Part shown: one piece after another, positions 46,341-57,916 of the stretch | Position numbering within the stretch: the first letter of the stretch is position 1 | Layout of the letters: the number at the start of each line of letters is the position of its first letter | Source of the DNA: Cercis canadensis | Taxonomy: Eukaryota > Streptophyta > Magnoliopsida > Fabales > Fabaceae | Reading direction: 5' to 3' | Length of the DNA: 64,000 nucleotides | Assembly (NCBI GenBank): GCA_003255065.1 | Contig: QAOA01008219.1 | Coordinates: 11,501-75,500 of the forward strand | Program-made: the position numbers and the translations under genes | Notes under the pieces: generated by a model | Told to the model about the DNA's origin: nothing | The model's database searches: none | What the model saw: the letters and a program-made list of their open reading frames with translations, nothing else

Positions 46341-46738
46341 ATCTGTGTCAAGCAAAATCTGAGTGAAGCACTTTGGTTAAATAGTAGGCATTGTAGTAGT
46401 GCTTTGGGTTAAAAGTATTACACTTCTTTTCGTATTTGTGAGCTTCTTGTATTGAGTACAGAGTATATACACTGGTGAGAAATATTATGAGATATTTGGG
46501 GTATATGAAATGTGATTTCTTTGTATATTTCAGCCCCCTTTGTGTATTCTTTCTGTTATAGTGAAATCTCTTTGTCGTATTTACCTGCGGACACAGGCCT
46601 TAAGCCAAATGATTTTTTTATGTCCCTCAATTTATTATTTGTGTCACTTTAATATATTGAGTTGCACCACACACAATATATACCTATATGATCATACTGT
46701 CTTCTAGAAGATTCAATGTATCAGGACATTAACTTCAA
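46003..46738. repeat. Direct tandem duplication (about 345 and 390 bp units)
   Basis: CAAGCAAAATCTGAGTGAAG begins at about 46004 and 46348, and both units end with CTTCTAGAAGATTCAATGTA TCAGGACAT. The second unit has small insertions, including TTTTCGTATTTGTGAG and a block with ATTGAGTTGCACC. The duplicated part is the transcribed (R/U5-like) half of the LTR-like sequence. Confidence 0.88.
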
Positions 46739-47002
46739 GGGAAGCTTTTCTAAAGTTGAGCGTATTTTAAAAACACTTGAATTTGAAATGTTTCATGGAA
46801 AAAATTGGTAGTATGAATTAAGCCAAAGAAGACCTTACAATTAGTCGATTTTATTTAGTTTTCATCAATGTTATATTTTGATATTCTTCATTTTGATTAA
46901 CCACATTAGACTGATAAATTGTCATAAATGTAGTGGAGCTTTATATATAAATAAAATACAATAATGCCCATTTAAAAGTGGGCTTCAGGCTTAGGAGTTA
47001 TA

Positions 47003-48130
47003 AAAATATATATGTTCCCTTGTTCCTAAATTTGAGAAGAAAAAGCAAGAAGACAGAGAAAAAAGAAAGCTTGAAAACGAATTTATGCACATTCTCCCAC
47101 TAATTGCTGAAGTGCTCTAGGGGACTTCTAGGTAGCAATGATACGTAGAAGTAACTTAGACTAATCTTGTATCTAATTGGTTGGTACAGAACCAATGACT
47201 ACTTGAACGACTTTGGAGAATGTGGAGCAGAACACATAAGGATTCTCTAGGAGTTTGATACTTTTATTTGGTGCACCTTAAAATTCCAAAAGTTAGACCA
47301 AATCTGTTCAAAGGGTGCTTGTTAAAATATATCTCACTTTGATTATCTTAGGCATTAGTTAGTTTATGTTTATTCTGTGGCAGGTTGCTTTCCAAATTAT
47401 TATTTATGTGGATTGTGGACAAGCTCTAGAATCGTGCACTTCTTTGGCTTTTTGCTTTTTTGGCTGAAAGTGAAATTCCTTATATTTTCTACCGTGCATT
47501 GTATACTCATGCTAATTTTTTTCATCAACCAGGCCTCAAAGTATTGTAACCACAAAGTCAGGCTGCGCATATATATATGTTCCCTTGTTCCTAAATTTGA
47601 GAAGAAAAAGCAAGACAGAGAAAAAAGAAAGCTTGAAAACGAATTTATGCACATTCTCCCACTAATTGCTGAAGTGCTCTAGGGGACTTCTAGGTAGCAA
47701 TGATACGTAGAAGTAACTTAGACTAATCTTGTATCTAATTGGTTGGTACAGAACCAATGACTACTTGAACGACTTTGGAGAATGTGGAGCAGAACACATA
47801 AGGATTCTCTAGGAGTTTGATACTTTTATTTGGTGCACCTTAAAATTCCAAAAGTTAGACCAAATCTGTTCAAAGGGTGCTTGTTAAAATATATCTCACT
47901 TTGATTATCTTAGGCATTAGTTAGTTTATGTTTATTATGTGGCAGGTTCCTTTCCAAATTATTATTTATGTGGATTGTGGACAAGCTCTAGAATCGTGCA
48001 CTTCTTTGGCTTTTTGCTTTTTTGACTGAAAGTGAAATTCCTTATATTTTCTACCGTGCATTGTATACCCATGCTAATTTTTTCCATCAACCAGGCCTCA
48101 AAGTATTGTAACCACAAAGTCAGGCTGCGC
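47003..48130. repeat. Direct tandem duplication, two units of about 565 bp
   Basis: TATATATGTTCCCTTGTTCC starts near 47005 and 47571. Both units run through GGGGACTTCTAGGTAGCAAT and GGCAGGTTxCTTTCCAAATT to AAAGTCAGGCTGCGC. Differences are few. The left edge of unit 1 and the join between units share TATATATATG, a likely site of unequal exchange. Reading frames here are repeated but show no protein features. Confidence 0.9.
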
Positions 48131-48345
48131 TTGACAAAGAAATTTTTTTCGTGCCACAAGAAAATGCATCTAAGAATCAAAATTCTCTGAACTAGATCAT
48201 CTTTAGAGGGAAGAAAATTTCTTTCTAAGTGGAGTAAGAGAAAAAAAAAAAAATATTGGGCCAACAAGGGGCATGCATTTACTCATCTTTCCGAATCCAA
48301 AGGTTTGATGTTCTTTCTCCACAAGGGGCCTTTTCCATTGACTAT
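48055..48345. repeat. Dispersed repeat, inverted copy at 56130-56930
   Basis: ATTGTAACCACAAAGTCAGGCTG through TCTCCACAAGGGGCCTTTTC matches the minus strand near 56.1-56.9 kb. At 56 kb the match is split by a 525 bp LINE-derived insertion, so this copy shows the uninterrupted state. Confidence 0.85.
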
Positions 48346-48359
48346 TGTTCAAAAACATA

Positions 48360-48460
48360 AAAATTCACCAAACGGCCTTTGGTTAAGTGGTACTACGGTC
48401 ATTCTCAGAATTTGTGAGTTTTGTGTTCAAATTCAAAGTCTAAACCAAAGAACCAAAAAA
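48360..48460 (+). mobile_element. tRNA-derived SINE candidate
   Basis: TGGTTAAGTGGT at 48379-48390 resembles a pol III A box and GTGTTCAAATTC about 43 bases later resembles a B box, followed by an A-rich tail (CCAAAGAACCAAAAAAAAAATC). The order and spacing match the head of plant SINEs. Target duplications were not identified. Confidence 0.45.
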
Positions 48461-48499
48461 AAAATCAAATGCAAGGCAACTACCCCTTTCTGAACGGTT

Positions 48500-50083
48500 T
48501 TTTCTTTTTGGGCCATTTGTTTCAACTTTATATTTTCATTCTTCCAGTGTGATGCTTTTCATTTTTTTTCAGAACCATTTCAATCAATTGGTTTCTCAAT
48601 TACTATATGCCCAAGTTTGATCGTAGGTTGTGATTGGAACCCCAAAGTGCAGCTACAGAACCAAAGCAAAGAGACTGCAGAATGGAGATCGATGGCCTTC
48701 TGAGATTCCGGTGAGTGATGAATTTCAAATTCCACCTATTTGGAAGGAATTTTAAATTCATTATTTTACATGAATTTTAAATTCCACCCGATCCAAATGC
48801 ATAGAATTTTAAAAATACATGTATTGTTTATCCAAACCTTGTATTTTCCTTTATTTGCATTCAAAAATCTTAGCCAAGAATTTATAGTGGTTTAGCACTA
48901 AGGCCTACATCCACTTCTCCCAATGCTTGGGGTTCCACTAAATCGAGTTTAATTTTTCCAAGCTTCTCTAAGCTTTTACAACCATGGTTTCTCTCCAAAA
49001 CTCACAATGAACTTTCTCCTTCTAGCACAACTGTAGGAAGTAACTCCCAAATTTCCTACTGATATCTGAAAGACAAAACACTCAAATAAGAATCAAGCTC
49101 CATTAACATTTTCTCACTCTCTCAGAGAAGGTTTCTACAGATAACAGTACATGAGGAAGAAGAAGCAGAGTCCAAAAATTTCAGTTGAAAGAGAAGAGCA
49201 ATTCTCTCTCTCTTACTACTATTTTTCTACTTCTTGACTTCTGAAGTTTTTGAGATCTCTTTCTTAAGAGGAATAGCATCATCGCATGAAGGACAATAGT
49301 TGTCATAGATTTAGGGACAGGTGTCACACCAAGATTAAAAGAAACTCCACTATCTATTTCTTTTGTCTTTAAGTGACAAAAAGAAATGATTTTATTTTAC
49401 TAATTTCCCTGGAAAGGTGGATCTACAATGGCTCCCAATATCAGAAAATTTTCTTCACAAGTTGAGTTGACTTTTTGACATGCTTAAAATAAGGTCACAC
49501 ATTTAAAGTCTTCACACGGCTAGATACAAGTCAGCATCTTTTAATATTTAACTTCAGAAGACCGAAATAATTACTTTAAGAACTAGTTCTTACATGGAGG
49601 CAAAAGCAGTTCTCAAATCCAGTTCTCAACTTTCCTTGTTAATCTATTCTAAGAGAAAAACACTAAACCATAACACAAGGTTAGAGGAAATAAAGTCATT
49701 TGTTATCATCAAAACAAGATTAGATAATTGTGGAGCTAACAAATTCAAACATATAGTAACTAATAGTAATTAAGTTGACAACTAGGCCGAGATTTCTTCA
49801 TCAAATGGGCTGAGTTTTTAATTTTAGATTGCTTGCACATAGATGGTGATTCAAGTTTTATAACCCTCCTAGGAAATTTGTTAAAAATAGTCATGTTTGA
49901 TTGATATTTTTCAACTCCTAATCGCTGGTTTGCCTTCTTTTTTATGATTTTGGTCAAGAGTGAGTGACCATTGATATTGTAATTAGTTCTAGTTTGATTC
50001 AAGTGCTTCTAACTTCTAACTAGAAAAAGTATCCTTATATTAATTGTGTGGTGATGGTGAACATTTTGAGTGAACTACAGTCT
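48500..50083. other. No gene recognised
   Basis: AT-rich non-coding DNA. Part of it (48890-49240) has a higher-GC feel but no open frame with family features. Confidence 0.4.
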
Positions 50084-50350
50084 CACTACAATAAAATCAG
50101 TAGTTTCCACGAATTTTTTTTTGTGGGAAAAGCTGGATTTTCCATGGAAATTTGTAATTCCCACAAAAATTCTCACAGAAAATTTTTGCATGGGAATTTT
50201 CATAAAAAAAAATATCATGAGAAAATTCTTGAAAATGAGCTTGTTCGATGCTATTTTTGTTGGTATTTCCAAGGGAACTATACCATGGGAAGTTTTTTAT
50301 CAAAAAAAAAATTCCCACAGAAAACGTATGCCGTGGGAATTTTCTATTAA
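50084..50350 (+). mobile_element. CACTA-like terminus, different family
   Basis: CACTACAATAAAATCAG begins the block and is followed by many short direct and inverted repeats of TTCCCACGGAA / TTTCCATGGAAA type, the layout of a CACTA end with subterminal repeats. The motif differs from that of the elements at 1-15.8 kb. No matching TGTAGTG end was seen downstream, so this is a truncated or solo end. Confidence 0.6.
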
Positions 50351-50465
50351 ATTTTCTAAAATTTCATTTTAGGGCATATCCTAGCTTCTTTTGATTATGC
50401 CATTGCACATGGTTTGATATTACATAAAGTTTCATTACTGGATATATATATACACACAATATCTG

Positions 50466-50975
50466 TATGACCCTGTAGCAATTGGATCCTTTCATGCTAT
50501 GAGAAATGGAATGTGGCAGCAGCAGGAAATTTTGGACCTTAAAGAGGATCCATAAGTAATTTAACCCTTTGGTTGGTAATTGTTGCAGCTGGCAGTATTC
50601 ACAGGAAATTTGAGTCCCGTTTAGTTATGGGAAATGGGGATGTAATCACTGTGAGTATTCCTTACTCAAAATTTACCTGTTTTTCTTTAAACAGTTCTAG
50701 CTAAAGTCCAAATAATATATGAGCAGCCTAACTTTTTCCTTTTCTGAAATGATCAACCAAAGGCAAATGCTATCAACACTTTCAACTCACAAGACAACAT
50801 ATCCATTGATTTGGGAAGGAAATGCTACAAAATTTTCTGCCAATCGTATTCCTAGATACTCAAGTCAAATGCTACACAACTGCTTTAAATTCAAACGAAG
50901 TTAAAGGAAAATTTGTTCTCTGTGAAACCGGTGGCATTGGAGTTCGCTTGGCAAGCGGGGTGGGTGTTATATCCC
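50466..50975 (+). pseudogene. Subtilisin-like protease (cucumisin type) fragment, frameshifted
   Basis: Pieces of a plant S8 protease appear in the right order in shifting frames: DPVAIGSFHAMRNG, then AAAGNFGP (containing the oxyanion-hole Asn), SIHRKFESRLVMGNGDVIT, TTYPLIWEGNATKFSANR and ALNSNEVKGKFVLCETGG. This is the part of a cucumisin-like enzyme between the catalytic His and Ser, including the start of the protease-associated domain. The catalytic Asp, His and Ser regions are absent. At least three frame changes and a stop after the GNFGP block show a dead fragment. Confidence 0.85.
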
Positions 50976-53286
50976 CTAATCCATATGATCTTTGCATAAT
51001 TTATCATATGATCTTTGCAAGTCAAATACCCTCCAAACAGAACACGTCAATGATGAAGTGTTCTCTCATGTACTCGAATATATAAAATCTTCCAAGTAAA
51101 TATATCAATCCATATGATATTTGTATAATTTAGCATGCACAAAGTGTCTACAACCACCAAATAGTATTGGAAAAGATTGATGAATCATACTTCTCTAACT
51201 CATAATAAAATTCTCTTCACAAGTCTTCACATGCAACACAAACTACAACCACCAAAAATAACAATAGTATAACAATAGAACAAAACCCCCAAATAACAGT
51301 TACATTTTCTAACGTAAAATTGATAAAAACTCGACCAACACCAAAATTAACCTAAAATTGACAATTGAACCTACTCAAATTGTATAATAATAGCCCCAAC
51401 TCAATTTTTCCTAAATACACTTATTATATAATCAATTTTCAATAAAAAGAATTGGGATATAGTAGCCCTAATATTACATAAAATGCAAAATCTTTAAAAA
51501 AAAAACCAAAAAATAATAAAAACAACAATAATCCACTTATAGGACAAAACCCCTAAACATGGAGTAATTTTCGACTATTGCATAAAGCAATGTGGTGGGG
51601 ATTATCAACATGAGTAAGGGTTGGTATTTATTCACATCATTTCTTGTATCCCTTTTCATTTTCACCCACTTCTTATATTTCATCTTTCCGTTTGCCACAT
51701 CTCTTAAGAAGCATATCCTAATTGAAACCCCATTCCTGCCTTGCCACTGAACCAATAACATGATAGCTGCTCAACAAATTTAGCGAAAGGGTTGGAACAA
51801 GACCATATTTTGACTGAAGAAGTGAAAAGTGAGGCTGAGTGTTTTGCTCGTGATGCACTGAATCTTATCAATTGAACAACTTTTCCCATTAAAAGAGGGG
51901 AAAAAAAATACTTTTCTTAGTTCACAATACTTCTAATTCCTATGCATACAATTAACAGCTCTCTGTAAAACTGAAATAAGTTGCTCCACACAATGTGACA
52001 AAATCTATACTAGGAAGATATGGATTGCATTCAATCCTCAGTTTATTGGATACAAACCACTGTAATAACCTTCCAATGGCCAGTATAATTTATTCGAAGT
52101 CCTTGCAGTACAACATGTATGCTGCTTTTAAAACTAAGAAATCTCAATTATTCCTTCAACAGTAAATATGATACATCTTTTTCTAGAAAAGGGATCTTAT
52201 GAATTGTTTGTAACCATACAAATCTTGTCTTGCTTACAGGGAACCAATATAAAATGGTAGTTCTCCAAGCGCAGCAGACACATTTGCTAAGGACCCCTTC
52301 AGTTCACTCTATCAAGGGAAATGGAAGGGGATCTCAGGTTTAACAAAGAATGTTTTATATATAAGATTGTCATTATATGGACAAGGAATGACATGATTTT
52401 GCAAAGCAAAACATTCTAAAGAATGTTGAAAGCCTAGGGCTCGAAATGGCATCCAGATTCATTCTTAATATGCTCAACATCTTCCATGCCCAGTTTTCTA
52501 CTAAAGCAGTCATAAACAAATGTACTTTCTAAAAATTTTAGAACACTAATTATATAAGTGAACAATTGGAAGCCTAAAAGTTCATTAAAAGTTAATGAGG
52601 AACTAACACAATGTCTCTTTCCCAGCACAAACAGCATAAACCTCCATTCTGTCAAAGCCTTTCCATCTGCTCTAGCTGATATATTGGTCCAGCTAGTGTG
52701 ATAACACTCCATTTTATTCAATGGTCTAATCTAAACATGTTGCAAGCAAAGAGAAGCAAATAATGTCAGTTATACAATCCCTCAACAGGTTCTACAACCA
52801 GCAAATCTCAAATATCACAACATGAATTATTAGCTTACTACAACAGGGGGACCAAATACCATTTGAAGTAATGATTTAAGCACACGATGAAAATGCCTAC
52901 TAGTACTGTCACAAGTATGTCAAAACCAGAATTGGATCGAACGATTTGTCAAAATGTGTGTATTGACAACTTGTTCTTTTACAGTTGCCCATTGTGCTGG
53001 TAGGAGAACACCCACTCTTTCTAACTTAGAATGCAAATCTGAAAAAAACTTTAAGCCTCATTCTTATTTTATTGCGACTTCTTTCAATGGTAGATATTTC
53101 TACCATTAGTTCTGCTGATACCTTTTTCTTTTCTAAACTCAAACTACAGTCAATTTGCCTAGTCTTGGAGCACTTTTGAATTAAATACCAATAAACTATA
53201 ACGCATACAAGTTGAACAATAGCCCTTTGACTACTTTCTCTCCATCTAAACACTGAAATAATTCTCTCCCCTCCTTCATCATCCAT
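50976..53286. other. No gene recognised
   Basis: AT-rich DNA. Minus-strand frames at 52434-52721 and 53026-53286 have no domain I recognise. The Cys/Trp/His-containing stretch near 52690 (MECYHTSWTNIS) could be an old gene scrap, but support is lacking. Confidence 0.4.
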
Positions 53287-53429
53287 CTAAAAGATAAAAG
53301 AAAAAAAAAATAGGTACTCAATGAAAAACTTTTTTATTAAAAAATAAGTAATAAGCCAAACTGGTAAAGTATTCTGCAACACAAGGTAGTATATTAGCAA
53401 ACATAGATTATCCATAGTTTGTTTGGATA

Positions 53430-53523
53430 CAATTTTACAATACAAGGTATATGGGATGTGAGATTTGATTTTTCCAAAGTTACTTATTGCATGCATGATA
53501 TTTGTTGAATGTTGTGCCATCAA
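53430..53523 (-). pseudogene. Decayed relative of the small Gly/Asn-motif gene
   Basis: Minus-strand translation gives STNIMHAISNFGKIKSH, matching TTNIIGAINNFGKIKGH of the protein at 8438, and the DNA matches in parallel (GCAATAAGTAACTTTGGAAAAATCAA). After this the frame continues into unrelated residues and the NG-SII end is lost. The upstream 1.0 kb (53525-54535) matches the DNA upstream of the 8438 gene. A deletion joins GTGTCCATTGATG directly to GGCACAACA, removing the promoter and the N-terminal codons. It is a non-functional paralog. Confidence 0.8.
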
Positions 53524-53524
53524 T

Positions 53525-54535
53525 GGACACTAAATTCTTCTCTACTTAGTTCCTTGGTTGGGGGGTTATGTGATTTAGAGTGGCAGGCGGAGCAAGTTGC
53601 CGAAGAATTTTTTAAATTCTGGCACAATACTAAAGGTGTAAATTAGAAGGGAGTAATTGTAATTTGTTAGTGGGAGACAGTGAGTATAGTAAAATAAGTA
53701 GTTTACCACATGGAGTAAAGAAGAGGGGGCGAGGGGGGGATGATCCAATGAAATTTGACACCCCACCCTCCCCAACCCCAAAAAAATAATAATAAACATT
53801 GTGCTCCATCATTGTTTAGAGTAATCATAATTTCCCCAACTTCTATTCAAAACAATCATCAACTATGGTTGATATTTGGTAGAGTTTTGAGTTGAACAGG
53901 AAAACGTTTAAATGGCTCCAATTGAATTTAGATTTTCCCACACTATAAATAAGCAATGTCTATTTCTGTATACAATTATCACAACCTAATTAATATTAAC
54001 ATACTTAACTAGACCAAATATTTTAGTCTAATAAAGAAAGATTTTAATTTTGAATTGTGATATCCCTTTTCTAGCTCTTATTAATTGTGGTTCTTCTAGT
54101 TACAAATAGTGTCACTGTTTTCATTCTTAAATGGTATGTTCGTCTTTAATTTATACATCAAAATGTGTTTTCACTCTCAATGTTGTTATGTACCCGTCCT
54201 ATTGTGAACTAATTTTTCTTACTTTTATATTCTTTGACATTTTGGGCGAATGATGTTCTCTTCTCCTCCTTTTCTACTCATTCTTTCTTTTACTTCCTTG
54301 TTTTAATTTTCTAGGATATTTACCATCTTGTAGGATGAAATTCGGTTCAATATATTTGATTTTCATCTTTTTGTTGATTTTTTTTTTTCTGTTGGTTGAA
54401 ATTGTTGTGCTTGATTGATATGATTTGTTTAGAGGCTGCTGATTGGTATGACGCTTAATGAGATTTTGTTAGCTACAAATAACGTTAATAAAGATCATTG
54501 TTGTGATATAATTACTGCAAAGTTGCTGATTTGTA
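53525..54535 (-). repeat. Inverted copy of the 7180-8285 repeat
   Basis: Minus-strand counterpart of the region upstream of the small gene at 8438, with many indels and substitutions, ending in a T run at 54541. Frames at 53575-53812 are remnants of this repeat, not genes. Confidence 0.75.
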
Positions 54536-54736
54536 AGCTCTTTTTTTTTTTTTTTTTNCTCTTTTTTTTTTTTAATTTTATTAAGAAGTGGTTAATTGAT
54601 GCAATTCTCCTTCATACTGATAAATAAAAAAGAATTCAAGTAAATCGCATTATGCTGAGATTGCACATATCTTCTCTTTTATTTCTAAAAAATATACAAA
54701 GCCTCCCCCCCTGCCCCCCCTTTTTTTTTTTCTTTT

Positions 54737-54948
54737 NNNNNNNNNNNNNNNNNNNNNNNNNNNNNNNNNNNNNNNNNNNNNNNNNNNNNNNNNNNNNNNN
54801 NNNNNNNNNNNNNNNNNNNNNNNNNNNNNNNNNNNNNNNNNNNNNNNNNNNNNNNNNNNNNNNNNNNNNNNNNNNNNNNNNNNNNNNNNNNNNNNNNNNN
54901 NNNNNNNNNNNNNNNNNNNNNNNNNNNNNNNNNNNNNNNNNNNNNNNN
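54737..54948. other. Assembly gap (212 N) next to homopolymer and (TA)n
   Basis: Bordered by C/T runs at 54700-54736 and a (TA)n run at 54949-54990. Another N sits in a T run at 54558. Sequence here is missing. The plus frame across it is an artefact. Confidence 0.99.
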
Positions 54949-54990
<42 letters not shown>

Positions 54991-54991
<1 letters not shown>

Positions 54992-56129
54992 TTATATACT
55001 ATGAAATGATATAAAAATATATAAAATCATAAAAAGATGCAAAGAATAAATAAATGGGATGCTAGTTTCGCTTTAATCTGCCCAAAAAAGCAGGATTAGG
55101 AATATAAAAACATTTTCAAACAAATTTTTACAAGATGGCTGGTCATTCTTTCTTGCTTTGAATTTGATATTGAATATATAAAAGGTAAGGGCAATTGATT
55201 ATCAAATTTTTTTACAAGTGAATTTTTACATGGATACAACAATAAATGAAAAAATACCTCTAAAACCAAAGGCATCATTTGCCAAAACATTGGCATCTCC
55301 CCCATCACCACCAAGTCAATTAAATTCTCCAAGTCAATTTCCACCAATTCAATCACCAAGACCAATTAGACCCCCAATCAGACCTCAGTTATCCTACCAA
55401 AAAATCATACACCAGAAATCCCTTCTGTATTACCTTGCATTCCAAAAGTAATATGTTTAGTCATTCTCCCTATTGACATTGATAAATTCACCAAAAATTA
55501 CTTGGGATCTACAAAAAAAATAAGGACATAGTGACACAATAATACAACATGAACACGGTGTAGGTGCATCCCACTATATATATATATATATATAATATGG
55601 TAGATTAATCAAAACCCCTTTCAACTTTTGTTCATATGAGCATAATCCCTCGAGTTTTAAAAAGGTCTTGTCAACAACCTGACATTTATTGTTTATGCAC
55701 AAAAAGCCTTCCATCTGTTTGACTATTAGTATGTGAACAAAAATAACATGTATCAATCATCATGTGATGTCATTAGAATGCAATTTATTCATTCTAATAA
55801 CTAATTAGCACTTAATTTATACTCACTTTTAAATATGTAACAATTTCATAATCCAAGCATAATGTTTTGATTTAGAACTTCAAGTAGTACAATGCTGCTC
55901 AAACTAGGGAACACGGCATTGAGAAATTCGAACTTTTGCAAACGGTTGAGAAATTGGGCCTTGGGCACACTTGGTTTAGGATGCATGAGAGCTTAGGCCT
56001 TGAGCGCTTCTAAATTGAGATGAGAAATTGAGCTTCCTTCCCTCTAGATTTGGAGTATTGAGAAAATTGAACCTTAGGCCCTCTTGAAGAAAAATTGAAC
56101 TTACGATGCATTTGATGTTATATTTTTTT
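54991..56129. other. No gene recognised
   Basis: AT-rich DNA with a (TA)n run at 55575-55593. A Pro-rich frame at 55218-55451 has KASFAKTLASPPSPPSQ, faintly reminiscent of LINE gag N-termini, but nothing confirms this. Confidence 0.4.
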
Positions 56130-56930
56130 AACAATGACCAAAGGAGAAGGCCCCTTGTGGAGAAAGACCATTGGAGCAGGGGGAGTAATCAGGGACAGCA
56201 GTGGTCATTGGGTTGCAAGTTTTAGTAAATTTCTTCAACAGGGTTCTATTAACAAAGCTGAGATGCGATACAGCTTAGACTTTCCCTTGCCTTAGATCTC
56301 AATATCACCAGAATTGATCTTGAATCTGATTCTCTTTCAACCGTGTTTCTCCTGAAATATGGACTAACAGAAAACCACCCCCTTGGCACTGTGATTGATA
56401 ATTGCAGGTATCTCCTCAACAGATTTGATTCTTGGACAGTAAAGCATATTTATAGAGAAGCCAACAGGAGTGCGGACATCTTGGTTAATTTTTGCAGAAC
56501 TCACTGTGTTGATTTTACTGTTTTTCAGTCTGTACTAATATTTGTTTCAGCCAAGTATTGGCAAGAACTCTTAGGTTATAGTAGTAGCCGTGGGCCTAGA
56601 TTGAGCTCGCTCTCCTGGTTTTTGGATTACTGTACTATGTTTCCCAAACTTGTTTCGTAATTTAACCAGTATTTACCAAAAAGATAAAAAAGGAACATCA
56701 AACTTTCGGATTCCAAAAGACGAGTAAATGGATGCCCTTGTATCAATAATTCTTTTTATTTTTTATTTTCTCCACTTGAAAAGAAATTTCCTTCCCTCTA
56801 ATTAAAGATGACCTAGTTAAGAGAAAATTCATTCTTTTCTTGCATTTTCTTGTGGCATGAAAATTTTCCATTCTCAAGCGAAGCCCAACTTTATGGTTAC
56901 AATATTTTGAGGGATGATGGAAAACATTGA
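56130..56930 (-). repeat. Dispersed repeat interrupted by a LINE fragment
   Basis: 56130-56167 and 56693-56930 together match the minus strand of 48055-48345. GGCCCCTTGTGGAGAAAGA lies before the break and AACATCAAACTTTCGGATTC after it; in the intact copy these are adjacent. Confidence 0.85.
56168..56692 (+). mobile_element. 5'-truncated LINE fragment with RNase H domain
   Basis: Reads GAGGVIRDSSGHWVASFSKF, then after a frameshift near 56270 ALDLNITRIDLESDSLS, and HPLGTVIDNCRYLLNRFD ... TVKHIYREANRSADILVNF. This is the RNase H domain found at the C-terminus of plant L1-type ORF2 proteins. The catalytic D/E/D order (near the ARD-type start, LESDS, and RSAD) is recognisable. A short 3' part ends in CCAAAAAGATAAAAAAG, a poly-A-like tail. 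Target duplications are not clear. It is inserted in the dispersed repeat, consistent with 5' truncation during insertion. Confidence 0.85.
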
Positions 56931-57279
56931 ATGGGTATACCATGCTTGGTAGAAAATATAATGATATGAATCAGATTACGCTGGAACTGGATTTGCAATT
57001 GGCTCAAGAAGACATGCAACAGCATCAAAAGCAGCAGGACACATAGCATGAACCCATGCCCAATGGACCAAAAACAGAATGAATCCAAGCCCAATACATA
57101 ACCCGATCCATCAAGTGAAGGAATTCACTCATGAGTTGGTCAAAGAGCAAGAAGAACTCCAGGATGGGTGCAAGACTTCGCAATAAGGAATTGAGAAGTG
57201 GAAGCTCCAGGAAATCAGTTTAAACAGCTCAGCTTTTCTGACTTGCAAAGTTCGGTTATAAGTAAAGGAATAGAAATGG

Positions 57280-57430
57280 GGAGCTTAGTCTGTCATCTGT
57301 TAGTTTTTCATTCTGCTCTGCAAATATTTCTTCATTTTTCCTTTCCAGTGTATTGTTGAATTGTTACTTTTCTGCTTATGCAAACAACGGTTATGCTGGT
57401 GTGTTTTTGGAATTAGTTCTGTTTGTATCA
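57280..57430 (+). mobile_element. 3' end of the 5' LTR of a Ty3/gypsy element, with primer site following
   Basis: The LTR ends GTTCTGTTTGTATCA at 57430 and is followed by TTTGGTGCTTCCATTGAGAG, the usual primer-site region of this kind of plant gypsy element, then gag. The left limit of the LTR is unclear; nothing from 56931 to 57280 is recognisable. The inverted form of this block begins the 3' LTR at 63714. Confidence 0.7.
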
Positions 57431-57454
57431 TTTGGTGCTTCCATTGAGAGATCC

Positions 57455-57916
57455 ATGGCTCCCAATTGTGCCCTAAACCTTTATTCCATCACCAACTCAT
57501 TGATAATCCTCTCATTGACCCAAACCCTCTGCAATCGATGATGGAGCGCATGTATACCTTCAATACACTGAGAAGTATATCCATCAGCAACAACAACCTC
57601 CACCCCCAACTCCAATTCTGCCTCAGAAAACTCCTTTGCGCCCGCTCCGCCTACCACAAAACACCGATTTCGATGGTACCGATGTCCATGGCTGGATATT
57701 TTGAGCTACCCAATACTTCGCCTACCACCAAACACCTATTGGCCAGCAACTCTTAGTTACTTCCTTCCACATGGTGGGATTGGCATCGGCGTGGTATCAG
57801 TGGATGCAATGGTCTCCTATCTACTTGGCCGCTGTTCTTAGAGGCTCTTACTTGCCGATTTCGCCCATTGCCTTAAGGAGTTCAAGGAAGCTTTATCTAA
57901 GTTGCAGCAGACCACC
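57455..57916 (+). pseudogene. Ty3/gypsy gag, first part
   Basis: One frame reads HQQQQPPPPTPILPQ, PQNTDFDGTDVHGWIF, then a TGA where Arg (CGA) is expected, then ATQYFAYHQTPIGQQLL and SFHMVGLASAWYQWM, the gag core of chromodomain-type gypsy elements. After another frame change it reads FAHCLKEFKEALSKLQQT and stops at the insertion. Joining across the insertion at the CCACC duplication keeps the frame (QQT-TIAQYQ), so this was one gene. The start codon is uncertain. Confidence 0.88.
57912..57916 (+). repeat. 5 bp target-site duplication of the 4.5 kb insertion (CCACC), left
   Basis: CCACC here and at 62405-62409. Removing the insertion with one copy restores an uninterrupted gag frame. Confidence 0.75.

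Noticed and set aside
52434..52721. 95-codon minus frame
   Set aside because: No recognisable domain, promoter or paralog in the window.
54652..55014. Plus frame across the N run
   Set aside because: Consists of gap characters, a T run and a TA repeat.
55218..55451. Pro-rich frame that might be a LINE gag start
   Set aside because: Similarity is only compositional and no other LINE domain follows directly.
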